A stretch of 64,000 nucleotides of DNA from CAVVPY01 sp963750295 (GTDB lineage Bacteria; Actinomycetota; Actinomycetes; Mycobacteriales; Jatrophihabitantaceae), in NCBI GenBank assembly GCA_963750295.1, contig CAVVPY010000001.1, forward strand, positions 124,001 through 188,000, given 5' to 3'. Position 1 is the first letter of the stretch. Each line of letters starts with the position of its first letter. Positions 52,495 through 61,402 of the stretch are shown here, in pieces. The position numbers and the translations under genes were made by a program. The notes beneath the pieces are model-generated. The model was not told the DNA's origin and made no database searches. It worked only from the letters and a program-made list of their open reading frames with translations.

Positions 52495-53778
52495 TCAGAC
52501 CAGGCGGGTCGGGATGGCCGGCTCGCCGTGCGAGAGCTTCAACCCGTCCCACGGCAGCGTGACCGTCGCCGCGCGCAGGTGCGCGCGGGACTGTTCCAGG
52601 CTCGGCAGTTCGGCGACGGGCTCGCCCTGGCGCAGGAACGCTTGCTGGACGAGGCGCTCACCCGGTCCGGGCTCGATCACCGCGTCGCCCGTGCCGCTGG
52701 CCACCACGATCTCCTCGATGGCCGTCCCGCTCGGCTTGTGCGCGCGAAGGGCGGTCTTGCGGCCACCGCTACCCGCCTTGTGCTCCGAGCGTTTCGCGAC
52801 CGGTCGGCCGTCGACCTCGACCAGCTTGTAGACCAGCCCGGCGGTCGGTGCGCCCGACCCGGTGACGACCGCCGTCCCCGCGCCGTAACTGTCCACGGGT
52901 GCGGCGGCCAGCGCGGCGATCGAGAACTCGTCGAGATCGCCGCTGAGGACGATGCGGGTGCCGGTGGCTCCGAGCCCGTCCAGTTGGGCCCGGGCGTGGC
53001 GCGCCATGACCGCCAGGTCGCCCGAGTCGATGCGGATCGCGCCGAGTCCCGTCCCGGCGACGGCGATCGCGGTCTCGATGCCGCGGGTGATGTCGTAGGT
53101 GTCGACGAGCAGTGTCGTGTCCGTCCCGAGCGAGGCCAGTTGCGCCGCGAACGCCGACCGCTCGTCGTCGTGCAGCAGGGTGAAGGCATGCGCCGCCGTC
53201 CCCGCCGTCGGGATGCCGTACCGGCGCGCCGCCGCCAGATTGGACGTGGAGGCGAAGCCGGCGAGGTACGCCGCGCGGGCCGCGGCCACTGCTGCCTGCT
53301 CGTGTGTGCGGCGCGATCCCATCTCGATGACCGGTCGTCCGCCGGCGGCTGCGACCATCCGCGCCGCCGCCGCGGCCACCGCCGAGTCGTGGTTCATGAT
53401 CGACAGCACCACGGTCTCGAGCACCACCGCCTCGGCGAAGGTTCCGGTCACGGTCAGGATGGGCGAGTACGGGAAGTGCAGCTCACCCTCCGGGTAGCCG
53501 TCGACGTCACCCGCGAAGCGGTACGACGCGAGGTAGGACGCGCTCGCGTCGTCGACGACACCGGTTGAGCGCAGGAAGTCGACGTCCTCGGTACTGAAGC
53601 GGAATTCGGCGATCGCGTCGAGCACGCGCACCGTGCCGCCGACGACGCCGTAGCGCCTGCCGTCCGGCAGTCGCCGCGCGAAGACCTCGAACGTGCACCG
53701 CCGGTCAGCGGTGCCGTCCCGCAGCGCCGAGCCGAGCATGGTGAGCTCGTAACGGTCCGTGAACAACGCCGACGACAT
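52495..53778 (-). CDS. pncB: Nicotinate phosphoribosyltransferase
   Basis: 427 residues. It converts nicotinate and PRPP to nicotinate mononucleotide. Seen: LFTDRYELTML at the start, MGSRRTHEQAAVAAARAAYL (phosphorylation-loop His), LLVDTYDI, IRIDSGDLA and the PRPP region LSGDLDEFSIAAL. It makes an NAD-salvage pair with pncA and is divergent from clpS, as pncB1 is in mycobacteria. Confidence 0.94.
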   Translation of the reverse strand: MSSALFTDRYELTMLGSALRDGTADRRCTFEVFARRLPDGRRYGVVGGTVRVLDAIAEFRFSTEDVDFLRSTGVVDDASASYLASYRFAGDVDGYPEGELHFPYSPILTVTGTFAEAVVLETVVLSIMNHDSAVAAAAARMVAAAGGRPVIEMGSRRTHEQAAVAAARAAYLAGFASTSNLAAARRYGIPTAGTAAHAFTLLHDDERSAFAAQLASLGTDTTLLVDTYDITRGIETAIAVAGTGLGAIRIDSGDLAVMARHARAQLDGLGATGTRIVLSGDLDEFSIAALAAAPVDSYGAGTAVVTGSGAPTAGLVYKLVEVDGRPVAKRSEHKAGSGGRKTALRAHKPSGTAIEEIVVASGTGDAVIEPGPGERLVQQAFLRQGEPVAELPSLEQSRAHLRAATVTLPWDGLKLSHGEPAIPTRLV

Positions 53779-53904
53779 GGGTCGATCGTGTCAGATCCGC
53801 AGCGGTCGATCTCCCCGGCGACCCACGTCGCGACCCGGCTGGACGGGGAATCCGACTACCCGGCGCCGCGCGAACCGGGGACTGCACGTGTCACGATGGA
53901 AAGC

Positions 53905-54210
53905 ATGGCTGGCACCGCTGCACCGGTGGCCCCGCAGCGCGAGGTGGCGGACGAGGGCTTCGCCCAGGTCGATCCCGATCGGCCGTGGATCACGCTGGTC
54001 TGGAACGACCCGATCAACCTGATGTCCTACGTGACGCACGTCTTCATGACCGTCTTCGGCTACCCGAAGGAGAAGGCCGAGAAGCTCATGCTCGACGTGC
54101 ACCACCGCGGCAAGGCGGTCGTCTCGTCCGGGCCCCGCGAGCGGATGGAACTGGACGTGACGACGCTGCACGGCTACGGCCTCTGGGCGACGATGGAGCA
54201 ATCCGGCTGA
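53905..54210 (+). CDS. clpS: ATP-dependent Clp protease adaptor ClpS
   Basis: 101 residues. It delivers N-degron substrates to ClpC/ClpP. Seen: the binding strand VWNDPINLMSYVTHVF and the helix YPKEKAEKLMLDVHHRGKAVV. The ATG at 53905 was chosen because GGAAAG and CACGAT lie directly upstream. An ATG at 53896 adds three residues. Its stop overlaps the next start (TGATG). Confidence 0.92.
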   Translation: MAGTAAPVAPQREVADEGFAQVDPDRPWITLVWNDPINLMSYVTHVFMTVFGYPKEKAEKLMLDVHHRGKAVVSSGPRERMELDVTTLHGYGLWATMEQSG

Positions 54211-54698
54211 TGCGGATCACCCCGAGATCCGGTGGCGCGGAGCTGCGCTTGTCGTCGGCCGAATCCGAGCTGCTCTCGACGCTGATCGCCGACACCGTCG
54301 ACGCGCTGGCCCCGGACCGACTCGACCCGGCCGATCCGGTTCGCCAGCGGCTCTACCCGAACGGCTACCCGGATGACCCGGAGGCACAGGTGGCCTTCCG
54401 GGAGCTGACCGAATCGGCGCTGCGCGACGAACGGGTCGAGCGGGCCGAGCAGTGCCTGGCTGACCTGGTGAGTGCCAGGGTGCGCCGCCGGTTCATCGAG
54501 GTCGAGCTGGCCGCCGACGGCTCGCAGCGGTGGGCCCGGGTGCTCAACGACGTCCGGCTCGCACTCGGCACCCGCCTCGGTGTCACCGAGGACGACGACC
54601 GTCGCCTCGATCCGGACGACCCACAGGCAGGCCCACGGCTGGCCTATGCCTGGCTGTCGGCCGTCCAGGACGGGTTGGTGCACGCGCTGATGCAGTGA
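54210..54698 (+). CDS. DUF2017-family protein
   Basis: 162 residues, mostly helical and acidic, with SSAESELLSTLIADTVDALA near the start and AYAWLSAVQDGLVHALMQ at the end. It always follows clpS in actinobacteria and is translationally coupled to it here. Possibly a partner in regulated proteolysis. Function unknown. Confidence 0.85.
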   Translation: MRITPRSGGAELRLSSAESELLSTLIADTVDALAPDRLDPADPVRQRLYPNGYPDDPEAQVAFRELTESALRDERVERAEQCLADLVSARVRRRFIEVELAADGSQRWARVLNDVRLALGTRLGVTEDDDRRLDPDDPQAGPRLAYAWLSAVQDGLVHALMQ

Positions 54699-54726
54699 CC
54701 TCGCGGCGGTGCCCCCGGGGCCGCCG

Positions 54727-54732
54727 TATCGT
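54727..54732 (+). promoter_or_regulatory. -10 box TATCGT of the mec gene
   Basis: TATCGT followed by GGAGGC and the ATG at 54739. Both a -10 box at six bases and a purine-rich ribosome site are possible readings. Confidence 0.4.
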
Positions 54733-54738
54733 GGAGGC

Positions 54739-55161
54739 ATGCTCGTCATCGACCGCGCGACCCGCGACGCGATCGTCGACCATGCCCGCCGCGACCACCC
54801 GGACGAGGCATGCGGCATCGTCGCCGGGCCCGAGGGCAGCGACCGGCCGGCCCGCTTCGTTCCGATGCTCAATGCCGCGCGTTCGCCGACGTTCTACGAA
54901 TTCGATTCCGGCGATCTGCTCCAGCTCTACAAGGAGTTGGACGCCAACGACGAGGAGCCGGTCGTCGTGTACCACTCGCACACGGCGACCGAGGCCTACC
55001 CGTCGCGCACCGATATCGCCTACGCATCCGAGCCCAACGCGCACTACGTGCTCGTCTCGACGCGCGACGAGGGCGAGACCGAGTTCCGTTCCTTCCGGAT
55101 CGTGGACGGGACGGTCAGCGAGGAGCCGGTCGACGTCGTCGAGTCCTATCCGGCCCGGTGA
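54739..55161 (+). CDS. mec: JAMM/MPN metalloprotease of the CysO pathway
   Basis: 140 residues. It releases cysteine from the CysO-cysteine adduct. The zinc motif is complete: Glu in DEACGIV, then HSHTATEAYPSRTD, an exact H-x-H-x10-D. It lies directly upstream of cysO and cysM, the same order as in mycobacteria. Confidence 0.92.
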   Translation: MLVIDRATRDAIVDHARRDHPDEACGIVAGPEGSDRPARFVPMLNAARSPTFYEFDSGDLLQLYKELDANDEEPVVVYHSHTATEAYPSRTDIAYASEPNAHYVLVSTRDEGETEFRSFRIVDGTVSEEPVDVVESYPAR

Positions 55162-55272
55162 CCTCGGCCACCCCGCACCGGCTCGGGGCGCAGGATGGGA
55201 CGATGGTGGCCACATTCGGCGTTGCGTCCAGACAGACACGTACGGCCCCGCACTGACAGGAGCACCTACCGC

Positions 55273-55548
55273 ATGACCATCGAGGTCAAGATTCCGACCA
55301 TCCTGCGCAGCTACACCGGCGGCGAGAAGACCGTCGAGGCGAAAGGCGACACTCTCGGCGCGCTGATCGACGACCTGGACGCCGGCCACGGTGGGCTCAA
55401 GGGACGGCTGATCACCGACGACGGCGCGCTGCACCGATTCGTGAACATCTACGTCAACGACGAGGACGTACGGTTCACCGGCTCGCTCGAGACGTCGGTG
55501 AAGGACGGGGATTCGGTGACGATCCTTCCGGCTGTCGCGGGCGGCTGA
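55273..55548 (+). CDS. cysO: Sulfur carrier protein CysO (ThiS/MoaD fold)
   Basis: A 91-residue ubiquitin-like protein ending in the exposed AVAGG; the terminal Gly carries a thiocarboxylate. IPTILRSYTGGEKTV and VNDEDVRFTGSLET fit the beta-grasp fold. The stop overlaps the cysM start (TGATG). It supplies sulfide for cysteine synthesis by CysM. Confidence 0.93.
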   Translation: MTIEVKIPTILRSYTGGEKTVEAKGDTLGALIDDLDAGHGGLKGRLITDDGALHRFVNIYVNDEDVRFTGSLETSVKDGDSVTILPAVAGG

Positions 55549-56513
55549 TGGCCCGGTACGACTCTCTGGTCGACGCGCTGGGTGACACCCCGCTCGTCGG
55601 TCTGCCGCACCTGTCGCCACGGTGGCAGGGCGAGGTTCCCGTGCGGCTGTGGGCCAAGCTCGAGGATCGCAACCCGACCGGCTCGATCAAGGACCGCGCC
55701 GCGCTGGCGATGGTCGAAGCAGCCGAGAAGGACGGCCGGCTCACCCCGGGGTGCACGATCCTGGAGCCGACGTCCGGCAACACCGGGATCTCGCTCGCGA
55801 TGGTGGCCAAGCTGCGCGGCTACGGGCTCGTGTGCGTCATGCCCGAGAACACGTCCACCGAGCGGCGTCAGCTGCTGGAGATGTTCGGGGCGCGGATCAT
55901 CTCCTCGCCGGCCGCGGGCGGCTCGAACCAGGCGGTGGCCACGGCCAAGCAGCTCGCCGAGAAGTACCCGGACTGGGTGATGCTCTACCAGTACGGGAAC
56001 CCGGCCAACGCGCAGGCGCACTACGACGGCACCGGCCCGGAACTGCTGCGCGACCTGCCGACGATCACGCACTTCGTCGCCGGACTCGGCACGACGGGCA
56101 CGTTGATGGGCGCGGGGCGCTACCTGCGCGAGAAGGTGCCGGACGTGTCGATCATCGCCGCCGAACCCCGCTACGGCGAGCTGGTGTACGGGTTGCGCAA
56201 CATCGACGAGGGCTTCGTCCCGGAGCTGTACGACGACAGCGTGCTCACGTCGCGTTTCTCGGTCACGTCCTACGATGCCCTGCGCCGCACCCGGGACCTG
56301 ATCGAGCGTGAGGGCATCTTCGCCGGGGTGTCGACGGGCGCGATCCTGCACGCGGCGCTCTCGATCGCCGACCGCGTCGCCGCGCGCGGGGACGAGCGCG
56401 CCGACATCGCGTTCATCGTGTGCGACGGCGGGTGGAAGTACCTCTCGACCGGCGCGTACTCCGGGTCGCTGCAGGAGGCTGCCGAGCGGCTCGAGGGCCA
56501 GCTCTGGGCCTGA
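55548..56513 (+). CDS. cysM: O-phosphoserine sulfhydrylase / cysteine synthase CysM
   Basis: 321 residues, fold type II PLP enzyme. The PLP Lys is in NPTGSIKDRAAL, the substrate loop is PTSGNTGISLA, and the phosphate loop is GLGTTGTLMG. The YGNPANAQAHY and late SVTSYDAL regions match CysM, which takes sulfur from CysO. Cysteine made this way is favoured under oxidative stress. Confidence 0.94.
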   Translation: MARYDSLVDALGDTPLVGLPHLSPRWQGEVPVRLWAKLEDRNPTGSIKDRAALAMVEAAEKDGRLTPGCTILEPTSGNTGISLAMVAKLRGYGLVCVMPENTSTERRQLLEMFGARIISSPAAGGSNQAVATAKQLAEKYPDWVMLYQYGNPANAQAHYDGTGPELLRDLPTITHFVAGLGTTGTLMGAGRYLREKVPDVSIIAAEPRYGELVYGLRNIDEGFVPELYDDSVLTSRFSVTSYDALRRTRDLIEREGIFAGVSTGAILHAALSIADRVAARGDERADIAFIVCDGGWKYLSTGAYSGSLQEAAERLEGQLWA

Positions 56514-56592
56514 TCGCGGCAAGGTGGTGCAACGGACCGAGCGTCCGCGGACGGTAAGAACCCTGTGCGGCGTGCGCTGCGACGATGGACTG

Positions 56593-58167
56593 GTGAGTGC
56601 AGGTCAGTCCGTAACCCCAGGGCGAGCCGAGGTGGCCGAGCCGCCGCAACCGCCGGCACCGGCACTGGGCACACTGATCGGCATCGTGTCGGCAGCCGTC
56701 GCCGTCGGCGTGGGCGAGTTCGCCGCGGCCTTCGTCCGCGCGGCCGCTGCGCCGGTGATCGCGGTCGGCAACCGGCTGATCCTGCTCACCCCGGAGCCGG
56801 TCAAGCGCAGTGCCATAAATTCCGTCGGTACCAACGACAAGCCGGTGCTGATCGCCTGCATCTACCTCGTGCTCGCGTTGCTCGGCGCGCTCGTCGGACG
56901 GGTGGCGCTGCGCGACGTCCGCGTCGGCGTGGCCGGTGTGGGGGCCATCGGCGCGTTCGGCGCCTACTGCGCGCTCACAGCGAACGCGAGTCGGGCCACC
57001 GATGCGATTCCGAGCATCGTCGCGGCCGTCGTCGCCGCGGGGGTGCTCTGGTTCTTGGTGCGCGCGGTGCAGGCGGGACCGCGTGCCGATCCCGGACGGC
57101 GCACGTTCCTCATCGGCACCGCTGCGGCAGCGGGTCTCGCGGCGGTTGCCGGGTTCGGGGGACGGGCTGCCCAGCACGCCCGCTTCGACGTCGCCGCTAC
57201 TCGCGACCGCCTCGTCCTGCCGAAACCGGGCGGCCCCGCCGAGGCCGTCGCGGGCACCGACCTCGGCAAGAGCGGTGTCCCCTGGGCGACGCCGGCCGGT
57301 GACTTCTACCGGATCGACACGGCGTTGAGCCTGCCGCAGATCACGCCGAGTGACTGGTCGCTACGGATCCACGGGATGGTGGACCGCGAGCTCACGCTGA
57401 GCTACGACGACCTGCTCGCCCGGCCGTTGATCGAACGGTGGATCACGCTGTGTTGTGTCTCCAACGAGGTGGGCGGGACGCTCATCGGCAATGCGCGCTG
57501 GCTCGGTGTGCGGCTGGCCGACGTCCTGCGCGCTGCGGGCGTGCACGGCGACTCGGACCAGTTGCTGATCACGTCGATGGACGGCATGACGATCGGCGCG
57601 CCCACCAAGGTCGTCCTGGACGGCCGCGACGCGCTCATCGCGATCGGGATGAACGGCGCGCCGCTGCCGGTGGCACATGGCTTCCCTGCCCGGATCGTCG
57701 TCCCAGGCCTGTACGGCTATGTCTCGGCGTGCAAGTGGGTCGGTGACATCGAGGCGACGACGTTCGCGAATCGCCAGGCGTACTGGGTGCAGGGCGGCTG
57801 GGCGGCGGAGACCGACATCAAGCTGCAGTCCCGGATCGACACGCCGCGCTCGGGCGCGCGAGTGACTGCCGGCCGGCCGGTCGCCATTGCCGGGGTGGCG
57901 TGGGACCAGCACGTCGGGGTCTCGGCCGTCGAGGTGCAGGTCGATGACGGGCCGTGGCAGCCGGCCCGGTTGGCCACCGTCCCGTCCACGGACACCTGGC
58001 GGCAGTGGGTGCTGCCGTGGACGCCGCCGGCACCCGGCTCGTACACGGTGCGGGTGCGTGCCCGCGGCGGAGCAGGCGACCTGCAGACCACGCAGCGCGC
58101 CGGCGTGTTCCCGTCCGGCGCCACCGGGCTGCACACGATCACCGTTCGGGCCACGTCCGCCGCGTGA
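56593..58167 (+). CDS. Membrane-anchored molybdopterin-dependent oxidoreductase (sulfite oxidase family)
   Basis: 524 residues. Four to five hydrophobic segments occupy residues ~20-165. A twin-Arg-like RRTFLIGTAAAAG follows at ~168, then a SUOX-fold molybdenum domain (SLRIHGMVDRELTLSYDDLL, WITLCCVSNEVGG with the Mo-ligand Cys, PLPVAHGFPARIVVPGLYGY, ACKWVGDIEATTF). The C terminus is an Ig-like dimerisation domain. The catalytic part is probably outside the cytoplasmic membrane. GACGAT lies six bases before the GTG. Substrate unknown; sulfite or a sulfoxide is possible. Confidence 0.87.
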   Translation: MSAGQSVTPGRAEVAEPPQPPAPALGTLIGIVSAAVAVGVGEFAAAFVRAAAAPVIAVGNRLILLTPEPVKRSAINSVGTNDKPVLIACIYLVLALLGALVGRVALRDVRVGVAGVGAIGAFGAYCALTANASRATDAIPSIVAAVVAAGVLWFLVRAVQAGPRADPGRRTFLIGTAAAAGLAAVAGFGGRAAQHARFDVAATRDRLVLPKPGGPAEAVAGTDLGKSGVPWATPAGDFYRIDTALSLPQITPSDWSLRIHGMVDRELTLSYDDLLARPLIERWITLCCVSNEVGGTLIGNARWLGVRLADVLRAAGVHGDSDQLLITSMDGMTIGAPTKVVLDGRDALIAIGMNGAPLPVAHGFPARIVVPGLYGYVSACKWVGDIEATTFANRQAYWVQGGWAAETDIKLQSRIDTPRSGARVTAGRPVAIAGVAWDQHVGVSAVEVQVDDGPWQPARLATVPSTDTWRQWVLPWTPPAPGSYTVRVRARGGAGDLQTTQRAGVFPSGATGLHTITVRATSAA

Positions 58168-58180
58168 CGAGCCGCTCTCG

Positions 58181-58186
58181 TAGGCT
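58181..58186 (+). promoter_or_regulatory. -10 box TAGGCT of the rhomboid gene
   Basis: TAGGCT followed by exactly six bases and the ATG at 58193, a leaderless arrangement. Confidence 0.5.
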
Positions 58187-58192
58187 CGGTAG

Positions 58193-58852
58193 ATGAGTTC
58201 GCCCCGGTCGTTCCGCCTGCTGTCGCGTCGCGATCGACCCGCCACGACCGAGCCGCCGTTCGATCCGACGAGTTGGTCCGGGGCGCTGACCGTGATGGCG
58301 GTCGTCACCGCGGTCCTGTGGGGTATCGAGATCGCGGACCGGACGGCTCACCTGCGCCTCGACCGGTTCGGCATCCGGCCGCGTCAGGTCGACGGGCTCT
58401 GGGGGATCGTCACCGAGCCGTTCCTGCATGCCGGCTACGGGCATCTGCTGTCCAACACGGTGCCGCTGGTCGGTCTCGGCTGGGTGCTGATGCTGTCCGG
58501 TGTGCGGGTCTGGCTGTTCGTCACCGCCGCCGTCGTCGTCCTCGGTGACCTGCTCACCTGGTTGGTAGCGCCGTCGGGCCTGATCGTCGGGGCGAGCGGC
58601 ATGATCTTCGGCTGGATGGGGTATCTGCTGGCTCGGGCGGTTTTCTCCCGGCGGCTCAAGTGGATCCTCACCGCCGTGGCGCTGCTCGTCTTCTTCGGGA
58701 CGCTGCTCGGCAGCCTGCTGCCCAGTCTCGACACGCGCGTGTCCTGGCAGGCACACGCCTGCGGTTTCGCCGTCGGGGTGTTCGTCGGCTGGCTGCTGCA
58801 CCCGCGGCATCGCAGTTCGAGGACGCGCCCGCTCGGCCGAGCCGTATCGTGA
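58193..58852 (+). CDS. Rhomboid-family intramembrane serine protease
   Basis: 219 residues, six hydrophobic segments. Seen: TEPFLHAGYGHLLSNTVPL (His and Asn of the oxyanion region), the nucleophile Ser in VGASGMIFGWMG, and the catalytic His in SWQAHACGFAVGVF. It lies in the place that a rhomboid occupies in mycobacteria, between cysM and murI. Substrates are unknown. Confidence 0.9.
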   Translation: MSSPRSFRLLSRRDRPATTEPPFDPTSWSGALTVMAVVTAVLWGIEIADRTAHLRLDRFGIRPRQVDGLWGIVTEPFLHAGYGHLLSNTVPLVGLGWVLMLSGVRVWLFVTAAVVVLGDLLTWLVAPSGLIVGASGMIFGWMGYLLARAVFSRRLKWILTAVALLVFFGTLLGSLLPSLDTRVSWQAHACGFAVGVFVGWLLHPRHRSSRTRPLGRAVS

Positions 58853-58879
58853 GCATCGTGAGCCACGTCCGGGAGCGAA

Positions 58880-59740
58880 GTGTGGGTACCGGCGTTGCCG
58901 GCCGCACGTAGCCGGGCGGACGCGCACTCGACGCTGCGCGACGCACCGATCGGGATGCTCGACTCAGGTGTCGGCGGGCTGACGGTCGCGCGCGCCGTCC
59001 TCGACCAGCTGCCCCACGAGGCGCTCCATTACGTCGGCGACACGGCGAACGGGCCGTACGGGCCCAAGCCGATCGCCGAGGTCCGAAGCCATGCGCTCGA
59101 CCTGATGGATCAGCTCGTGGCGTCCGGCGTCAAGGCGCTCGTCGTCGCCTGCAACAGCGCGAGCGCGGCATGTCTGCGCGACGCGCGCGAGCGGTACGAC
59201 GTCCCGGTCGTCGAGGTCATCGTCCCTGCCGTCCGCCGTGCCGTGGCCGCGACCCGCAACGGGCGCATCGGGGTGATCGGCACTGTCGCGACCGTCACCA
59301 GCGGGGCGTACGAGGACGCCTTCGCCGCGGCCGCGGGCGTGACTGTCACCAGCGCCGCGTGCCCGTTGCTTGCCGAATTCGTCGAGCGCGGTGTGACGAG
59401 TGGCCGCCAATTGCTCAACCTCGCCGAGTCCTACCTCGCGCCACTCAATGCGGCCGGCGTCGACACCCTTGTGCTGGGGTGTACGCATTACCCGATGCTC
59501 ACCGGGCTGCTCTCGGTCGTCATGGGCCAGGACGTGACGCTGGTATCCAGCGCGGAAGAGACAGCGAAGGAGGTCTACCGCGTGCTCACCGATCGCGACC
59601 TGCTGCGGCCTGACGACTCGGAGGCGCCGCGGCACCTGATCCGCAGTACCGGTCCGGACGAGTCCTTCCGGCGCCTCGGCGCGCGCTTCCTCGGTCCCGA
59701 CATCGCCGCGCTCATGCCGGTCGGCGGGGGACTCGGGTGA
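58880..59740 (+). CDS. murI: Glutamate racemase
   Basis: 286 residues. It supplies D-glutamate for peptidoglycan. The two catalytic Cys are in VVACNSASAA and LVLGCTHYPML; IGMLDSGVGGLTVAR is the N-terminal substrate loop. The GTG at 58880 is followed by ~20 residues of low-complexity lead; a later start is conceivable, but no better codon precedes the core. It overlaps the next gene (GTGA). Confidence 0.94.
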   Translation: MWVPALPAARSRADAHSTLRDAPIGMLDSGVGGLTVARAVLDQLPHEALHYVGDTANGPYGPKPIAEVRSHALDLMDQLVASGVKALVVACNSASAACLRDARERYDVPVVEVIVPAVRRAVAATRNGRIGVIGTVATVTSGAYEDAFAAAAGVTVTSAACPLLAEFVERGVTSGRQLLNLAESYLAPLNAAGVDTLVLGCTHYPMLTGLLSVVMGQDVTLVSSAEETAKEVYRVLTDRDLLRPDDSEAPRHLIRSTGPDESFRRLGARFLGPDIAALMPVGGGLG

Positions 59741-60498
59741 AGGTCACCGTCCTCGGCTGTTCGGGCAGCATTCCCGGGCCGGAGTCGCCCGCGTCCGGCT
59801 ACCTCGTCGAAGCCGACGGGTTCCGCCTCGTCCTCGACCTCGGCCAGGGCGCGTTCGGCGCGTTGCAACGCTACGTCGCCCCCACCGAGGTGGACGCGAT
59901 CATGATCTCGCACCTGCACGCGGACCATTGCATCGACCTGACCGCCTACGTGGTGGCGCTGCGCTACGGCGGGGACGACAGGTATCGCCTGGACGGGCCC
60001 GAGGGGCGCATCCCGCTGATCGGCCCGCCCGGCACGCGCGACCGCCTCGGTGCGGCGTACGACCCGCTCGCCCGCAAGCTCGGCCTGCACGAGCTGTTCG
60101 GGTTCTCGACGCCGGCCGACGGTGAGCTCGGCCCGTTCGCCGTGTCGTATGCCACGACGAACCACCCGATCCAGACATCGGCCGTCCGGATCGCCTACGG
60201 CGATCGCACGCTTGTCTACTCCGCCGACACCGGTGAATCGCCCGAACTGGTCTCGCTCGCGCACGGGGCCGACCTGTTGCTCTGCGAGGCGACGTTCATG
60301 CCCGACGACGAGTACACCCCGAACCTGCATCTGACAGGGAAGCAGGCGGGCGAGCACGCCGCCCAGGCCGGGGTCGACCGGCTCGTCGTCACCCACGTCC
60401 CCCCGTGGGGTTCGCGGCAGGTTGCGGCCGACGAGGCCGCAGCGGCCTTCGACGGCGTGGTCGAGATCGCCACGCCGGGCGCAGAATTCTGGGTGTGA
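59737..60498 (+). CDS. Metallo-beta-lactamase-fold phosphodiesterase (Rv1339 type)
   Basis: 253 residues. The metal site is SHLHADHCID, with TTNHPIQTS, YSADTGESPEL and VVTHVPPWGS supplying further His/Asp. The N-terminal TVLGCSGSIPGPESPASGYL matches the actinobacterial family that includes mycobacterial Rv1339, a cyclic-nucleotide phosphodiesterase. Overlaps murI at its start and the AraC gene at its end. Confidence 0.88.
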   Translation: MKVTVLGCSGSIPGPESPASGYLVEADGFRLVLDLGQGAFGALQRYVAPTEVDAIMISHLHADHCIDLTAYVVALRYGGDDRYRLDGPEGRIPLIGPPGTRDRLGAAYDPLARKLGLHELFGFSTPADGELGPFAVSYATTNHPIQTSAVRIAYGDRTLVYSADTGESPELVSLAHGADLLLCEATFMPDDEYTPNLHLTGKQAGEHAAQAGVDRLVVTHVPPWGSRQVAADEAAAAFDGVVEIATPGAEFWV

Positions 60499-60923
60499 CC
60501 GCGCAACCGATCGCGCGCCATCTGCTGCGGGCGAAGGATATGGCGGACTCGCGCTACGGTGACCGGCTCGGCGTCGAGGACCTCGCTCGGGCGGCGGGGC
60601 TCTCCCGCGCCCACTTCAGTCGAGCGTTCCGGCGCGCCTTCGGTGAGTCACCCCACGCCTACCTGCTCACCCGTCGCCTGGAGCGCGCGGCGGCGCTGCT
60701 GCGCGCGACGGACCGCTCGGTGGCCGACATCTGCATGGCGGTCGGGCTCGAGAGCGTCGGATCGTTCACGTCGAGCTTCAAGCGCAGCTTCGGCACGACG
60801 CCGACGGCCTACCGGGCGTCCTTCCCGCCGGCCGCCACCTACGCCCTCGTCCCCGCCTGCATCGTCCACGCCTACAGTCGCCCGCAACGGAGCACGTTTG
60901 GAGAAGACACCGCGGCGAGCTGA
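60495..60923 (+). CDS. AraC-family regulator (DNA-binding domain only)
   Basis: 142 residues, essentially one AraC double-HTH: EDLARAAGLSRAHFSRAFRR and the second helix pair RSVADICMAVGLESVGSFTS, FKRSFGTTPTAYR. No separate effector domain. It stands before a VOC protein, a frequent pair in actinobacteria in which the VOC protein may be target or sensor. The start overlaps the phosphodiesterase stop (GTGA). Confidence 0.85.
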   Translation: MTAQPIARHLLRAKDMADSRYGDRLGVEDLARAAGLSRAHFSRAFRRAFGESPHAYLLTRRLERAAALLRATDRSVADICMAVGLESVGSFTSSFKRSFGTTPTAYRASFPPAATYALVPACIVHAYSRPQRSTFGEDTAAS

Positions 60924-60967
60924 TCAATAGCGTTCCCGCCATCACCACACGACATCGGAGGACGCAC

Positions 60968-61393
60968 ATGTACAAGATCGCCACGGCTCAACTATGGGTG
61001 CACGACCAGGCCGAGGCCCTCGAGTTCTACACGAACAAGGTCGGCATGGAGGTGCGTGCCGACGTCACGGTGCCCGAAATGGGCAACTTTCGCTGGCTGA
61101 CGGTGGCACCGCCCGGCCAGGACGACGTGGCGATCGTGCTGATGGCGGTGCCGGGGCCGCCGATGATGACCGAGGCAGTCGCCGACAAGGTCCGGGATCT
61201 GACCGCACTCGGGTACGCGGGCACGATCTTCCTGACGACCGACGACTGCCAGAAGTCCTACGAGGAGCTCGTCGAGCGCGGGGTCGAGTTCGTCGAGGCC
61301 CCCGAGGAGCGGCCGTACGGGATCGACGCCGCGTTCCGTGACCCATCTGGCAACAACGTCAGGCTGACGCAGCTGGTCGAGTTGCCCGCCTAG
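60968..61393 (+). CDS. VOC-family (glyoxalase-like) protein
   Basis: 141 residues, two beta-alpha-beta-beta-beta units: AQLWVHDQAEALEFYTNKVG and GTIFLTTDDCQKSYEELVER, ending AAFRDPSGNNVRLTQL. The metal-binding positions of glyoxalase I are only partly kept (Glu/Gln present, no His in the first strand). GGAGG precedes the ATG. It probably acts on or binds a small electrophile; substrate unknown. Confidence 0.8.
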   Translation: MYKIATAQLWVHDQAEALEFYTNKVGMEVRADVTVPEMGNFRWLTVAPPGQDDVAIVLMAVPGPPMMTEAVADKVRDLTALGYAGTIFLTTDDCQKSYEELVERGVEFVEAPEERPYGIDAAFRDPSGNNVRLTQLVELPA

Positions 61394-61396
61394 GCT
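61391..61396 (+). promoter_or_regulatory. -10 box TAGGCT of typA
   Basis: TAGGCT followed by exactly six bases and the ATG at 61403. It overlaps the stop codon of the VOC gene, so typA has its own promoter. Confidence 0.5.
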
Positions 61397-61402
61397 GGTC
61401 GC

